Shown piece after piece: positions 1 to 6,470 of a stretch of 6,561 nucleotides of DNA. The stretch's first letter is position 1, and each line of letters begins with the position of its first letter. Source of the DNA: Actinomycetota bacterium (GTDB taxonomy: Bacteria > Actinomycetota > Acidimicrobiia > Acidimicrobiales > CADCTF01); NCBI GenBank assembly GCA_019348305.1, contig JAHWJQ010000122.1, positions 1-6,561 of the forward strand, read 5' to 3'. The position numbers were made by a program, and so were the translations under genes. The notes beneath the pieces are model-generated. The model was not told where the DNA came from. It did not search any database and saw nothing but the letters and a program-made list of their open reading frames with translations.

Positions 1-2321
1 CCGCTCATCCCGATGGCGTCGGCGCCCACCTCCAGGGCCTTTTCGATCATCTCGGTGACGGCGATCTTGATGCCCAGGTTGTGCACCGTGTAGCCGTTGT
101 TGGTCAGGATGATGTCGACGAGGTTCTTGCCGATGTCGTGGACGTCGCCCTTCACCGTGGCCAGCACCAGCGTGCCCCGGCCGCCCTGGTCGGCCTTTTC
201 CATGTGGGGCTCGAGGAACCGGACGGCCGCCTTCATCGTCTCCGCCGACTGCAACACGAACGGCAGCTGCATCTGCCCGGAGCCGAACAGCTCGCCCACC
301 ACCTTCATGCCGGCGAGCAGGTCGTCGTTGACGATCTCCAGAGGCCCCTTGCCCGAGCCGAGCGCCTCCTGCAGGTCGGCTTCCAGGGCGTCGCGGTCGC
401 CGTCGATGATCCGTTGCTTGAGCCGCTCACCGACGGGCCAGCCCGAGCGGTCCTCCTTGGTCGACACGGCGGCCGAGGACACGCCCTCGAACAGCCGCAG
501 GAGCGCCTGGAGCGGGTCGTAGCCCTCGCGGCGACGGTCGTAGATCAGGTCGAGGCACACCTCCACCTGGTGCGGGTCGAGCCGGTTGAGTGGCAGGATC
601 CGCCCGGCGTGGACGATGGCCGCGTCCAGGCCCGCCTCCTGGCACTCGTGCAGGAACACCGAGTTGAGGACGTGACGGGCCGCCGGCGTCAGGCCGAAGG
701 AGATGTTGGAGAGCCCGAGGATGGTGTGGACACCGGGCAACTCCGACTTGATGAGGCGGATGCCCTCGAGCGTCTCGATGCCGTCACGGCGGCTCTCGTC
801 GATGCCGGTGGCCAGCGTGAGGGCGAGAGGGTCGAAGAAGAGGTCCTGGGGGTCGATGCCGTAGCGGTCGACGGCCAGGTCGTGGATCTGGCGCGCCGCC
901 CGCAGCTTCCACTCGGCCGTGCGGGCCTGGCCCTCGGTGTCGATGCAGGTGCACACGACGGCGGCGCCGTACTCGCGGGCCAGCGACAGGAACCGGTCGA
1001 GCCGGGTGCCGGGCGCGTCGCCGTCTTCGAGGTTGACCGAGTTGAGGATGGCCTTGCCGCCCAGCCACTGCAGGCCCGCCTCGATGACCGCCGGCTCGGT
1101 GGAGTCGAGCATCAGCGGCACCGTGATCTGGGTGGCGTAACGCGAGGCGAGCTCGGTCATGTCCTCCACGCCGTCCTCGCCCACGTAGTCGACGCACAGG
1201 TCGAGCACGTGGGAGCCCTCGGCCACCTGGTCCTGGCCCATGCGCACGCAGGTGTCCCAGTCGCTGTCGAGCATGGCCTCCCGGAAGCGCTTGAAGCCGT
1301 TGGCGTTCGAGCGCTCTCCCACCACCAGGAACGACGGTGACTGGTCATAGGACGTGTGGCTGTACATCGAGGCGAGGCCGGGGTCGGCCGTCACGTCGCG
1401 CCGCGCCGGCGTCAGGTCCCGGCACCGCTCGACGACCGCCCGAAGGTGCTCGGGAGTCGTGCCGCAGCACCCGCCGACCAGGCCGACGCCGTACGTCTGG
1501 ACGAAGTCCTCGAGCGCGTCCGCGAGCTCGACCGGCTGCAGGGGGTACTCCGCGCCGGACTTGCCGAGCACCGGCAGCCCGGCGTTCGGCATCACCGACA
1601 CCGGCACCGTCGCGTGCTGGGACAGGTAGCGCAGGTGCTCGCTCATCTCGGCCGGCCCGGTGGCGCAGTTGAGACCGATGACCGCCGGCCGCAAGGCGGA
1701 GAGCGCCGTGAGGGCGGCGGCGATCTCGGTGCCGGGCAGCATCCGCCCCGTGAGCTCGATGGTCACCTGCACCTGAATGGGCAGGTCGACGCCGGCCTTG
1801 GCCATGGCCCGCCGGCAGGCGACGATGGCGGCCTTGGCCTGGAGGAGGTCGAAGACCGTCTCCACCACGAACAGGTCGACGCCTCCTTCGATGAGGCCCT
1901 CGGCCTGCACCTGGAAGGCATCGCGAAGCTCGGCGAAGGTGATGTGGCCGAGGCTCGGGAACTTCGTGCCGGGCCCGATCGAGCCGGCCACGAGGGCGTT
2001 GTAGCCGGAGGCCGCCTCCCGGGCGATGCGGGCGGCGGTGACGTTGAGCTCGTGGGCCCGGTGGGCGAGGCCGTACTCGGCCAGCACCGTAGGGAAGCCG
2101 CCGAAGGTGTTGGTCTCGATGACGTCGACGCCGACATCGAGGAACGAGCGGTGCAGCTCGGCTACGACGTCGGGCCGGGTGGCGACCAGCACCTCGTTGC
2201 ACCCCTCCAGGGCGGGGCCGCCGAAGTCGTCGGCCGTCAGCTCCTGGAGCTGCAGGTTGGTGCCCACTGCGCCGTCGAACACGACGACCCGCTCGCCCAC
2301 CAGGTCGAGATAGCGGCTCAC
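1..2321 (-). CDS. metH: Cobalamin-dependent methionine synthase (5' part; C-terminus outside window)
   Basis: MetH transfers a methyl group from 5-methyltetrahydrofolate, via methylcobalamin, to homocysteine in the cytoplasm, giving methionine and tetrahydrofolate. The 773 complete codons read here cover four modules in the standard order. The homocysteine-binding barrel (about residues 8-300) has zinc ligands C219 (in GLNC) and C285-C286 (in GGCCGTT). The pterin-binding barrel (about 325-600) starts near GERSNANG (335-342). The cobalamin cap helices (about 625-710) include the LPFVLQSAETM stretch. The start of the cobalamin Rossmann domain has DVHDIGKN, with lower axial ligand H728, the counterpart of E. 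coli H759. The rest of the cobalamin domain and the AdoMet reactivation domain would lie beyond position 1; E. coli MetH is about 1,227 residues. GTG at 2321 is chosen because an in-frame TAG lies at 2333-2331 and only a TTG (2327) intervenes. It has no Shine-Dalgarno sequence and is probably leaderless. It is transcribed divergently from the ABC-F gene. Confidence 0.97.
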   Translation of the reverse strand, partial: MSRYLDLVGERVVVFDGAVGTNLQLQELTADDFGGPALEGCNEVLVATRPDVVAELHRSFLDVGVDVIETNTFGGFPTVLAEYGLAHRAHELNVTAARIAREAASGYNALVAGSIGPGTKFPSLGHITFAELRDAFQVQAEGLIEGGVDLFVVETVFDLLQAKAAIVACRRAMAKAGVDLPIQVQVTIELTGRMLPGTEIAAALTALSALRPAVIGLNCATGPAEMSEHLRYLSQHATVPVSVMPNAGLPVLGKSGAEYPLQPVELADALEDFVQTYGVGLVGGCCGTTPEHLRAVVERCRDLTPARRDVTADPGLASMYSHTSYDQSPSFLVVGERSNANGFKRFREAMLDSDWDTCVRMGQDQVAEGSHVLDLCVDYVGEDGVEDMTELASRYATQITVPLMLDSTEPAVIEAGLQWLGGKAILNSVNLEDGDAPGTRLDRFLSLAREYGAAVVCTCIDTEGQARTAEWKLRAARQIHDLAVDRYGIDPQDLFFDPLALTLATGIDESRRDGIETLEGIRLIKSELPGVHTILGLSNISFGLTPAARHVLNSVFLHECQEAGLDAAIVHAGRILPLNRLDPHQVEVCLDLIYDRRREGYDPLQALLRLFEGVSSAAVSTKEDRSGWPVGERLKQRIIDGDRDALEADLQEALGSGKGPLEIVNDDLLAGMKVVGELFGSGQMQLPFVLQSAETMKAAVRFLEPHMEKADQGGRGTLVLATVKGDVHDIGKNLVDIILTNNGYTVHNLGIKIAVTEMIEKALEVGADAIGMS

Positions 2322-2327
2322 CGCCAA

Positions 2328-2333
2328 AGTCTA
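2328..2333 (-). promoter_or_regulatory. Putative metH -10 hexamer, leaderless start
   Basis: Read on the minus strand this is TAGACT, matching the actinobacterial -10 pattern TANNNT. Six bases (TTGGCG) separate it from the GTG at 2321, which places the expected transcription start on the start codon itself. No Shine-Dalgarno sequence precedes the GTG, and no convincing -35 element is seen 16-18 bp upstream. The call is inferred from pattern and spacing, and is strengthened by the same layout at two other genes in the window. Confidence 0.55.
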
Positions 2334-2357
2334 TGGGGGCCTCGGCCGCGGTCCCTC

Positions 2358-2363
2358 TACTTT
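2358..2363 (+). promoter_or_regulatory. Putative ABC-F gene -10 hexamer, leaderless start
   Basis: TACTTT fits TANNNT and sits exactly 6 bp (GGCGGG) before the ATG at 2370, predicting transcription from the A of the start codon. The G-rich spacer abuts the ATG, too close to act as a Shine-Dalgarno. A -35 at normal spacing would fall at about 2335-2340 (GGGGGC), which does not resemble a consensus and lies next to the metH -10. The two divergent promoters must therefore share polymerase-binding DNA and may compete. Confidence 0.55.
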
Positions 2364-2369
2364 GGCGGG

Positions 2370-4004
2370 ATGCTCCGGGCCCGCGGCATCACCAAGTCCT
2401 TCGGGAGCGACGTGGTCCTCCAGGAGGTCGACGTGGCGGTGGCGCCGGGGTCCCGCCTCGGCCTCGTCGGCCCCAACGGCATCGGCAAGTCGACCCTGCT
2501 GCGCATCCTGGCCGGGCTCGAGGTTCCCGACGCCGGCACCGTCGAACGGGCGCCGGCGACCTTGGAGGTGGGCTGGCTGCCCCAGGAGGTCGAGGTCCGC
2601 CCTGGCGAGACGCTGCAGGACTACCTCGCCCGCCGCACCGGCGTGGCCGCGGCCGAAGCCGACCTCGACCGGCTCACCGCCGCGCTGGGGTCTGACCCCG
2701 ACGCCGTCGAGCCCTACACCGAGGCCATGGAGCGCTTCTTGGCCCTCGGAGGGGACGACTTCGCCGCCCGGGTCGGTGAGGTGTGCGCCGACGTCGGCCT
2801 GCCGGCGGACCGGCTGGCGGTGGAGATGACGCAGCTTTCGGGGGGCCAGCAGGCCAAGGCGGCGCTGGCGGCCATCCTGTTGGCCCGCTTCGATGTCTTC
2901 CTGCTCGACGAGCCCACCAACAACTTGGACTTCGCCGGCCTCGAGCGCCTCGAGCGCTTTCTCGACGGGCTGGCCGGCGGCGTCGTGGTGGTGTCCCACG
3001 ACCGTGCCTTTCTCGATCGCACCGTCGAGCGCATCCTGGAGATCGAGGAGGAGAGCCATCGGGCGGTCGACTACGCCGGCGGCTGGAGCGACTACGTGGC
3101 CGCCCGGGAGCTGGCCCGGAGCCATCAGTACGAAGCCTTCGACCGCTACCGCGCCGACTCCGCCCGCCTCACCGAGCGGCTGCGCGAACAGCAATCGTGG
3201 GCCACCACCGGCGTCGCCAAGCAGAAGAAGAACCCCAAGGACAACGACCGGGCCCAGCGGGGTTGGCGGGTCAACCGCACCGAGAAGCAGGCGTCGAAGG
3301 TGCGGGTGACGGAGAAGTCGCTGGCCAACCTCGACCCCGTCGACAAGCCGTGGGAGGGCTGGCGCCTGGAGCTGCAGTTCGCCCCGGAAGCCCGCAGCGG
3401 CGACGTGGTGGCCCGCCTGGAGGGGGTGGTGGTGCGGCGCGGCCGCTTCACCCTCGGCCCCGTCGATCTGGAGATCGGCTGGCGGGAGCGGGTGGTCATC
3501 GTCGGCCCCAACGGCGGCGGCAAGACGACGCTGCTGCTGGCACTGCTGGGCGAGCTCACCCCCGCGCACGGTGTGCGGCACCTGGGGCCGGGGGTCAAGG
3601 TGGGTACCCTCGACCAGGGCCGGCTGCTCTTCGCCGGCACCGAGCCGGTGCTGCAGACCTTCCAGCGGGCTTCGGGCATCGAGGAGCTTTCCGAGGCCCG
3701 GTCGCTCCTGGCCAAGTTCGGCCTCGGCGCCGGCCACGTCGACCGGCCCGGCGGCCGCCTGTCCCCGGGCGAGCGCAGCCGGGCCACGCTGGCCACCCTG
3801 ATGGCCACCGGCGTCAACTGCCTGGTGCTCGACGAGCCAACCAACCACCTCGACCTGGCGGCCATCGAGGAGCTCGAGCGGGCCCTCGACACCTACCAAG
3901 GGACGCTGCTGCTGGTGACCCACGACCGTCGCCTGCTCGAGGCGGTGGAGGTGACCCGGACCCTGCGGGTGGAGGGGGGAATGGTGGCGGAGGACCGAAA
4001 GTAG
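2370..4004 (+). CDS. ABC-F family ATPase (ribosome-associated, duplicated ATP-binding cassettes)
   Basis: The 544-residue protein has two ATP-binding cassettes and no membrane segments, which defines the ABC-F family. Characterised members bind the ribosomal E site to relieve stalling or displace antibiotics; they are not transporters. Cassette 1 has Walker A GPNGIGKS (34-41), signature LSGGQ (156-160), Walker B with EPTNNLD (181-187) and H210. Cassette 2 has Walker A GPNGGGKT (379-386), the variant signature LSPGE (464-468), EPTNHLD (489-495) and H518. Both catalytic glutamates (E181, E489) are present, so it should be active. The basic linker (about 240-345), with QKKNPKDNDRA near 285-295, corresponds to the interdomain arm that reaches toward the peptidyl-transferase centre. 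From memory this linker resembles actinobacterial ABC-Fs of the Rv1473 type, some linked to macrolide tolerance; I cannot assign a drug. The ATG at 2370 is chosen because any longer reading would run antisense into metH, and a -10 element precedes it. Confidence 0.95.
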   Translation: MLRARGITKSFGSDVVLQEVDVAVAPGSRLGLVGPNGIGKSTLLRILAGLEVPDAGTVERAPATLEVGWLPQEVEVRPGETLQDYLARRTGVAAAEADLDRLTAALGSDPDAVEPYTEAMERFLALGGDDFAARVGEVCADVGLPADRLAVEMTQLSGGQQAKAALAAILLARFDVFLLDEPTNNLDFAGLERLERFLDGLAGGVVVVSHDRAFLDRTVERILEIEEESHRAVDYAGGWSDYVAARELARSHQYEAFDRYRADSARLTERLREQQSWATTGVAKQKKNPKDNDRAQRGWRVNRTEKQASKVRVTEKSLANLDPVDKPWEGWRLELQFAPEARSGDVVARLEGVVVRRGRFTLGPVDLEIGWRERVVIVGPNGGGKTTLLLALLGELTPAHGVRHLGPGVKVGTLDQGRLLFAGTEPVLQTFQRASGIEELSEARSLLAKFGLGAGHVDRPGGRLSPGERSRATLATLMATGVNCLVLDEPTNHLDLAAIEELERALDTYQGTLLLVTHDRRLLEAVEVTRTLRVEGGMVAEDRK

Positions 4005-4007
4005 TGT
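4002..4007 (+). promoter_or_regulatory. Putative internal -10 hexamer before the adenosyltransferase gene
   Basis: TAGTGT (TANNNT) lies 6 bp (CGGCCG) before the GTG at 4014, repeating the leaderless spacing seen at metH and the ABC-F gene. Its first three bases are the ABC-F stop codon. The only GGAGG nearby (3989-3993) ends 20 bp before the GTG, too far to act as a Shine-Dalgarno. It could give the downstream genes expression independent of the ABC-F promoter. A chance match is possible, since TAG is needed here as a stop codon. Confidence 0.42.
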
Positions 4008-4013
4008 CGGCCG

Positions 4014-4556
4014 GTGACCTTCTACACGGGCAGGGGCGACGACGGGACGACCGGGCTGTACTTCGGCGGCCGGGTCCGCAAGGACAGCGCCGCCCCTGAG
4101 GCCTATGGCAGCGTGGACGAGGCGCAGACCTTCCTGGGGTTGGCCCGGGCTGAAGCGGGGCCGGGGAGCGAGCTCAACGGCCTGTTGCTGCAGGTCGAGC
4201 GCGACCTCTACGTCCTCATGGCGGAGATGGCCACCCTGCCCCAGAACCGGCACAAGCTGGCAGCTGGCACGACCCTGGTGACCCCTGAGATGGTCGCCGG
4301 GCTGGAGGGGCAGATCCAGACGATGACCGAGCGGTTCAGCATGCCCAACGAGTTCGTGCTGCCCGGCCAGAACCGCCTGTCGGCGTTGCTCGACGTGGCC
4401 AGGACCGTGGTTCGCCGGGCCGAGCGCCGCTGCCTGCCCGTCGTCAGCGCCGGTTCGTCGGTGATCCCGTACCTGAACCGGCTCTCCAGCCTGCTGTGGG
4501 CCATGGCCCGCTGGCAGGAGGGTGTCTCGGTGCCGGCCCGCTCCCAGGAGGCTTGA
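4014..4556 (+). CDS. Divergent PduO/MMAB-type corrinoid adenosyltransferase
   Basis: This 180-residue protein matches the PduO (ATR, MMAB) family, trimeric cytoplasmic enzymes that move the 5'-deoxyadenosyl group of ATP onto cob(I)alamin. Visible landmarks are the N-terminal ATP loop GRGDDGTTGL (6-15), YGSVDEAQTFLG (31-42) with D35, EFVLPG (113-118) with F114, VARTVVRRAERR (128-139) with R130 and R134, and YLNRLSSLLW (153-162). Spacing agrees with the family, in which the D35-R130 pair and the phenylalanine correspond to residues shown to matter in Lactobacillus PduO. Several usually conserved positions differ: TGD is RGD, the GG after FVLP is GQ, the LH before VARTV is LD, and RLSDLLF is RLSSLLW. 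It may be a lineage-specific subfamily or have a changed substrate preference. The GTG is the only start after the in-frame TAG at 4002-4004. It follows the ABC-F gene by 9 bp and precedes pepA by 1 bp. Confidence 0.9.
   Translation: MTFYTGRGDDGTTGLYFGGRVRKDSAAPEAYGSVDEAQTFLGLARAEAGPGSELNGLLLQVERDLYVLMAEMATLPQNRHKLAAGTTLVTPEMVAGLEGQIQTMTERFSMPNEFVLPGQNRLSALLDVARTVVRRAERRCLPVVSAGSSVIPYLNRLSSLLWAMARWQEGVSVPARSQEA
4546..4551 (+). promoter_or_regulatory. Shine-Dalgarno AGGAGG that fixes the pepA start
   Basis: A perfect AGGAGG lies 6 bp before ATG 4558, inside the last codons of the adenosyltransferase gene. It favours this ATG over an in-frame GTG at 4522 that would add 12 residues and overlap the upstream gene. 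It is the only strong ribosome binding site among the five gene starts in the window, in contrast with the leaderless-looking starts upstream. Confidence 0.85.
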
Positions 4557-4557
4557 G

Positions 4558-6060
4558 ATGACCAGTGCTACCGATGTTGGCCCGTCGCTGGCGCCCATTG
4601 CCTTCTCCACCGCCACCGACGTCCCCGCTGACTCCGAGGTGCTCGCGGTGCCTGTCTTCTCCGGCTTCGAGCTCGCCCCGGGCACGCCGGTGGAGCTCGA
4701 CTTCGGGTTCCTCGAAGGGCGCGACTTCGACGCCGAGGTCGGCCAGGCCCAGCCGCTGGTGGCCGGCGGTGGTCGCACCGTGGTGGCCGTGGGGCTGGGC
4801 GATCGCGGCGCGGTCGACCTCGAGGCACTGCGGCGGGCGGCCGGCGCCGCCGTGAAGGCGGCCTGGAAGGCGACGACGCTGGCCACCACCCTGGTCGACG
4901 CCGCCCCTCCCGGGCTCGGGCGGGAAGCGGCGGCCCAGGCCGTGGCCGAGGGGATGGTGCTCGGCACCTATCAGTTCACTACCTACAAGAGCACTCCCAA
5001 GCCCTGCGCGCTGGAGTCGGTCACCCTGGTGGGTGCCGGCTCGTCGGATCTGCAATCGTGGCTCGAGCGGGGCGCAAGGGTCGCCGGGGCCGTGGCCCTG
5101 GCCCGCGACCTGGTCAACGAGCCGGCCCGAGCCGTGACGCCGCGGCGTCTGGAGGCGGTGGCCCGCGAGGTGGCCGAGCGCGAGGGTCTCGAGGTCACGG
5201 TCTACGACGAGGTCGACATCGTCAACGAGCGTCTCGGCGGCCTGGCCGGCGTCGCCGCCGGCTCGGAGGAGCCTGCCCGGCTCATCCAGCTCGTGTACTC
5301 ACCCCCCGAGCCCCGGGCCACGGTGGCCCTGGTGGGCAAGGGGATCACCTTCGACTCCGGTGGCCTGTCGATCAAGACGAGCGACGGGATGATGACCATG
5401 AAGTGCGACATGGGTGGAGCGGCGGCCGTGATCGCTGCCATGTCGGCGGTCGCGGCCGCGGGTGGCGATGTGAAGGTGATCGGCTTGGCCGCCTGCACCG
5501 AGAACCTGCCGTCGGGGCGGGCCATCAAGCCCGGCGACGTGCTCGAGATCCGCAACGGCAAGACCGTGGAGGTGCTCAACACCGACGCCGAGGGGCGGCT
5601 CGTGCTGGCCGACGCCCTCTCCCTGGCCGTCGAGGCCGCGCCCGATGCCATCGTCGACCTGGCCACCTTGACCGGCGCCTGCACGGTGGCCCTCGGCAAC
5701 GAGATCGCCGGCCTCATGTCCAACCACGCCGGCCTGGCCGCCCAGGTCGAGGCAGCGGCGCAACGGGCGGGGGAGCCGGTCTGGCCGCTGCCCCTGCCCA
5801 AGCGCTACCGCCGTCACATTGACTCCGAGGTGGCCGACATCAAGAACATCGGCGCCGCCCACGGCAAGGGCGGGGCGTTGACGGCCGGGCTGTTCCTCCA
5901 GGAGTTCGTCGACGGCCGGCCCTGGGTGCACCTCGACATCGCCGGCCCCGCCTTCCGCGACGAGGCCGACACCTACCTGCCCAAGGGCGGCACCGGCTTC
6001 GGCGTGCGGACGATCCTGGAGCTCCTGGCCGCGTTCGAGAAGCCGGCGCCTCCGCCCTGA
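4558..6060 (+). CDS. pepA: Leucyl aminopeptidase (peptidase family M17)
   Basis: This 500-residue cytosolic aminopeptidase is expected to remove N-terminal leucine and other residues from peptides using two metal ions, as a hexamer. The less conserved N-terminal domain covers about residues 1-165 and the catalytic domain about 175-495. All active-site residues are present: K261 and D266 in GKGITFDSGG, K273, D284 in CDMGGAA, and D343, E345 and R347 in the family signature NTDAEGR (341-347). They are offset by a constant 9 from E. coli PepA K270, D275, K282, D293, D352, E354 and R356. Later landmarks are VADIKNIG, HLDIAGPAF and GGTGFGVRT. Length is normal for the family. It starts 1 bp after the adenosyltransferase stop with its own strong ribosome binding site, and its stop overlaps the next start by one base. 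E. coli PepA also binds DNA; nothing here tests that. Confidence 0.97.
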   Translation: MTSATDVGPSLAPIAFSTATDVPADSEVLAVPVFSGFELAPGTPVELDFGFLEGRDFDAEVGQAQPLVAGGGRTVVAVGLGDRGAVDLEALRRAAGAAVKAAWKATTLATTLVDAAPPGLGREAAAQAVAEGMVLGTYQFTTYKSTPKPCALESVTLVGAGSSDLQSWLERGARVAGAVALARDLVNEPARAVTPRRLEAVAREVAEREGLEVTVYDEVDIVNERLGGLAGVAAGSEEPARLIQLVYSPPEPRATVALVGKGITFDSGGLSIKTSDGMMTMKCDMGGAAAVIAAMSAVAAAGGDVKVIGLAACTENLPSGRAIKPGDVLEIRNGKTVEVLNTDAEGRLVLADALSLAVEAAPDAIVDLATLTGACTVALGNEIAGLMSNHAGLAAQVEAAAQRAGEPVWPLPLPKRYRRHIDSEVADIKNIGAAHGKGGALTAGLFLQEFVDGRPWVHLDIAGPAFRDEADTYLPKGGTGFGVRTILELLAAFEKPAPPP

Positions 6061-6470
6061 TGCAGGACGTCGGCCGGGTGGCCGCCTTGGCCTTGGCCGG
6101 GCTGCTGGCTTGGGCCGCGGTGGCCAAGCTGCGCCGGCGCCGGCCGACGGCGGAGTCCTTCCTGGCCCTGGGTCTTCCGCAGCCGCGCGCGCTGGCGCTG
6201 GCGGTGCCTCTGGTCGAGGCGGCAGTGGCCGCCGGGCTGGTGCTGCGTCCCCGGGTGGGTGCGTGGCCGGCGCTGGCGTTGCTCGTCGCCTTCAGCGCCG
6301 TCATCGTGCGGGCGCTGGCCGCCGGCGCCGGCGTCCCCTGCGCCTGTTTCGGCTCGACCACCGAACGCCCGGTGTCGGCCCGCGAGCTCGTGCGCAACGC
6401 CGTGCTCGCGGCCTTCGCCGTGCTGGCCACCGGGGCCGGCCCCGGCTGGGCGCTGTCACCGCTCTTCTGA
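6060..6470 (+). CDS. MauE/DoxX-like four-helix membrane protein with CxC motif
   Basis: The 136-residue protein is almost all hydrophobic, with four predicted membrane helices at about residues 6-23, 43-62, 68-89 and 109-126. Landmarks of the MauE (methylamine utilisation) group are AVAKLRRR after helix 1, the short F-x-x-LGLP segment (34-40), an intramembrane Glu (E53), the motif PCACFG (93-98) with C94 and C96 after helix 3, and ELVRN at the start of helix 4. In methylotrophs MauE acts with MauD to mature a disulfide-rich methylamine dehydrogenase subunit. Actinobacterial homologues are commonly stand-alone and are thought to belong to membrane thiol-disulfide or quinone-linked redox systems. 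No other mau gene is visible, so a methylamine role is not supported. The start is ATG 6060, sharing its A with the pepA stop (TGATG); no Shine-Dalgarno is seen, so translation is probably coupled to pepA. Confidence 0.8.
   Translation: MQDVGRVAALALAGLLAWAAVAKLRRRRPTAESFLALGLPQPRALALAVPLVEAAVAAGLVLRPRVGAWPALALLVAFSAVIVRALAAGAGVPCACFGSTTERPVSARELVRNAVLAAFAVLATGAGPGWALSPLF

Larger units (their letters stand above)
2321..2368. repeat. 10-bp perfect inverted repeat spanning the divergent promoter
   Basis: CCGCCAAAGT at 2321-2330 is the exact reverse complement of ACTTTGGCGG at 2359-2368, with 28 bp between the arms. The left arm includes the first base of the metH GTG and three bases of its -10; the right arm holds five bases of the ABC-F -10 and ends 1 bp before its ATG. 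The region is therefore nearly two-fold symmetric around position 2344-2345. It may be a coincidence of two similar leaderless promoters, or a paired binding site for a regulator of both genes. Confidence 0.6.

Noticed and set aside
81..1340. Plus-strand open frame of 419 codons inside metH
   Set aside because: It is the antisense shadow of metH, whose zinc, pterin and cobalamin motifs are intact on the minus strand.
1356..4004. An 882-codon plus-strand reading that extends the ABC-F gene upstream to 1356
   Set aside because: The added 338 codons are antisense to metH and have no family similarity. The ABC-F homology begins right at ATG 2370, and a -10 element sits just before it.
4014..4556. 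A bespoke cobalamin biosynthesis operon
   Set aside because: Only one corrinoid-modifying enzyme is present; pepA, the ABC-F and MauE-like genes have no established cobalamin role, and no cob/cbi or transport gene is visible.
4522..4557. Upstream GTG start for pepA adding 12 residues
   Set aside because: The perfect AGGAGG 6 bp before ATG 4558 fixes the start, and the extension would overlap the adenosyltransferase gene and add a basic, non-family leader.
2331..4967. Minus-strand open frame of 878 codons antisense to the ABC-F, adenosyltransferase and part of pepA genes
   Set aside because: Long stop-free antisense frames are expected at this G+C. The peptide is low-complexity (Gly, Arg, His, Gln, Val rich) and has no recognisable motif, whereas the plus-strand genes carry complete catalytic motifs.
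6430..6445. 16-bp perfect palindrome CCGGGGCCGGCCCCGG
   Set aside because: It lies inside the coding sequence of the MauE-like gene and encodes ordinary residues (T-G-A-G-P-G). Palindromes of only G and C are common at this composition.
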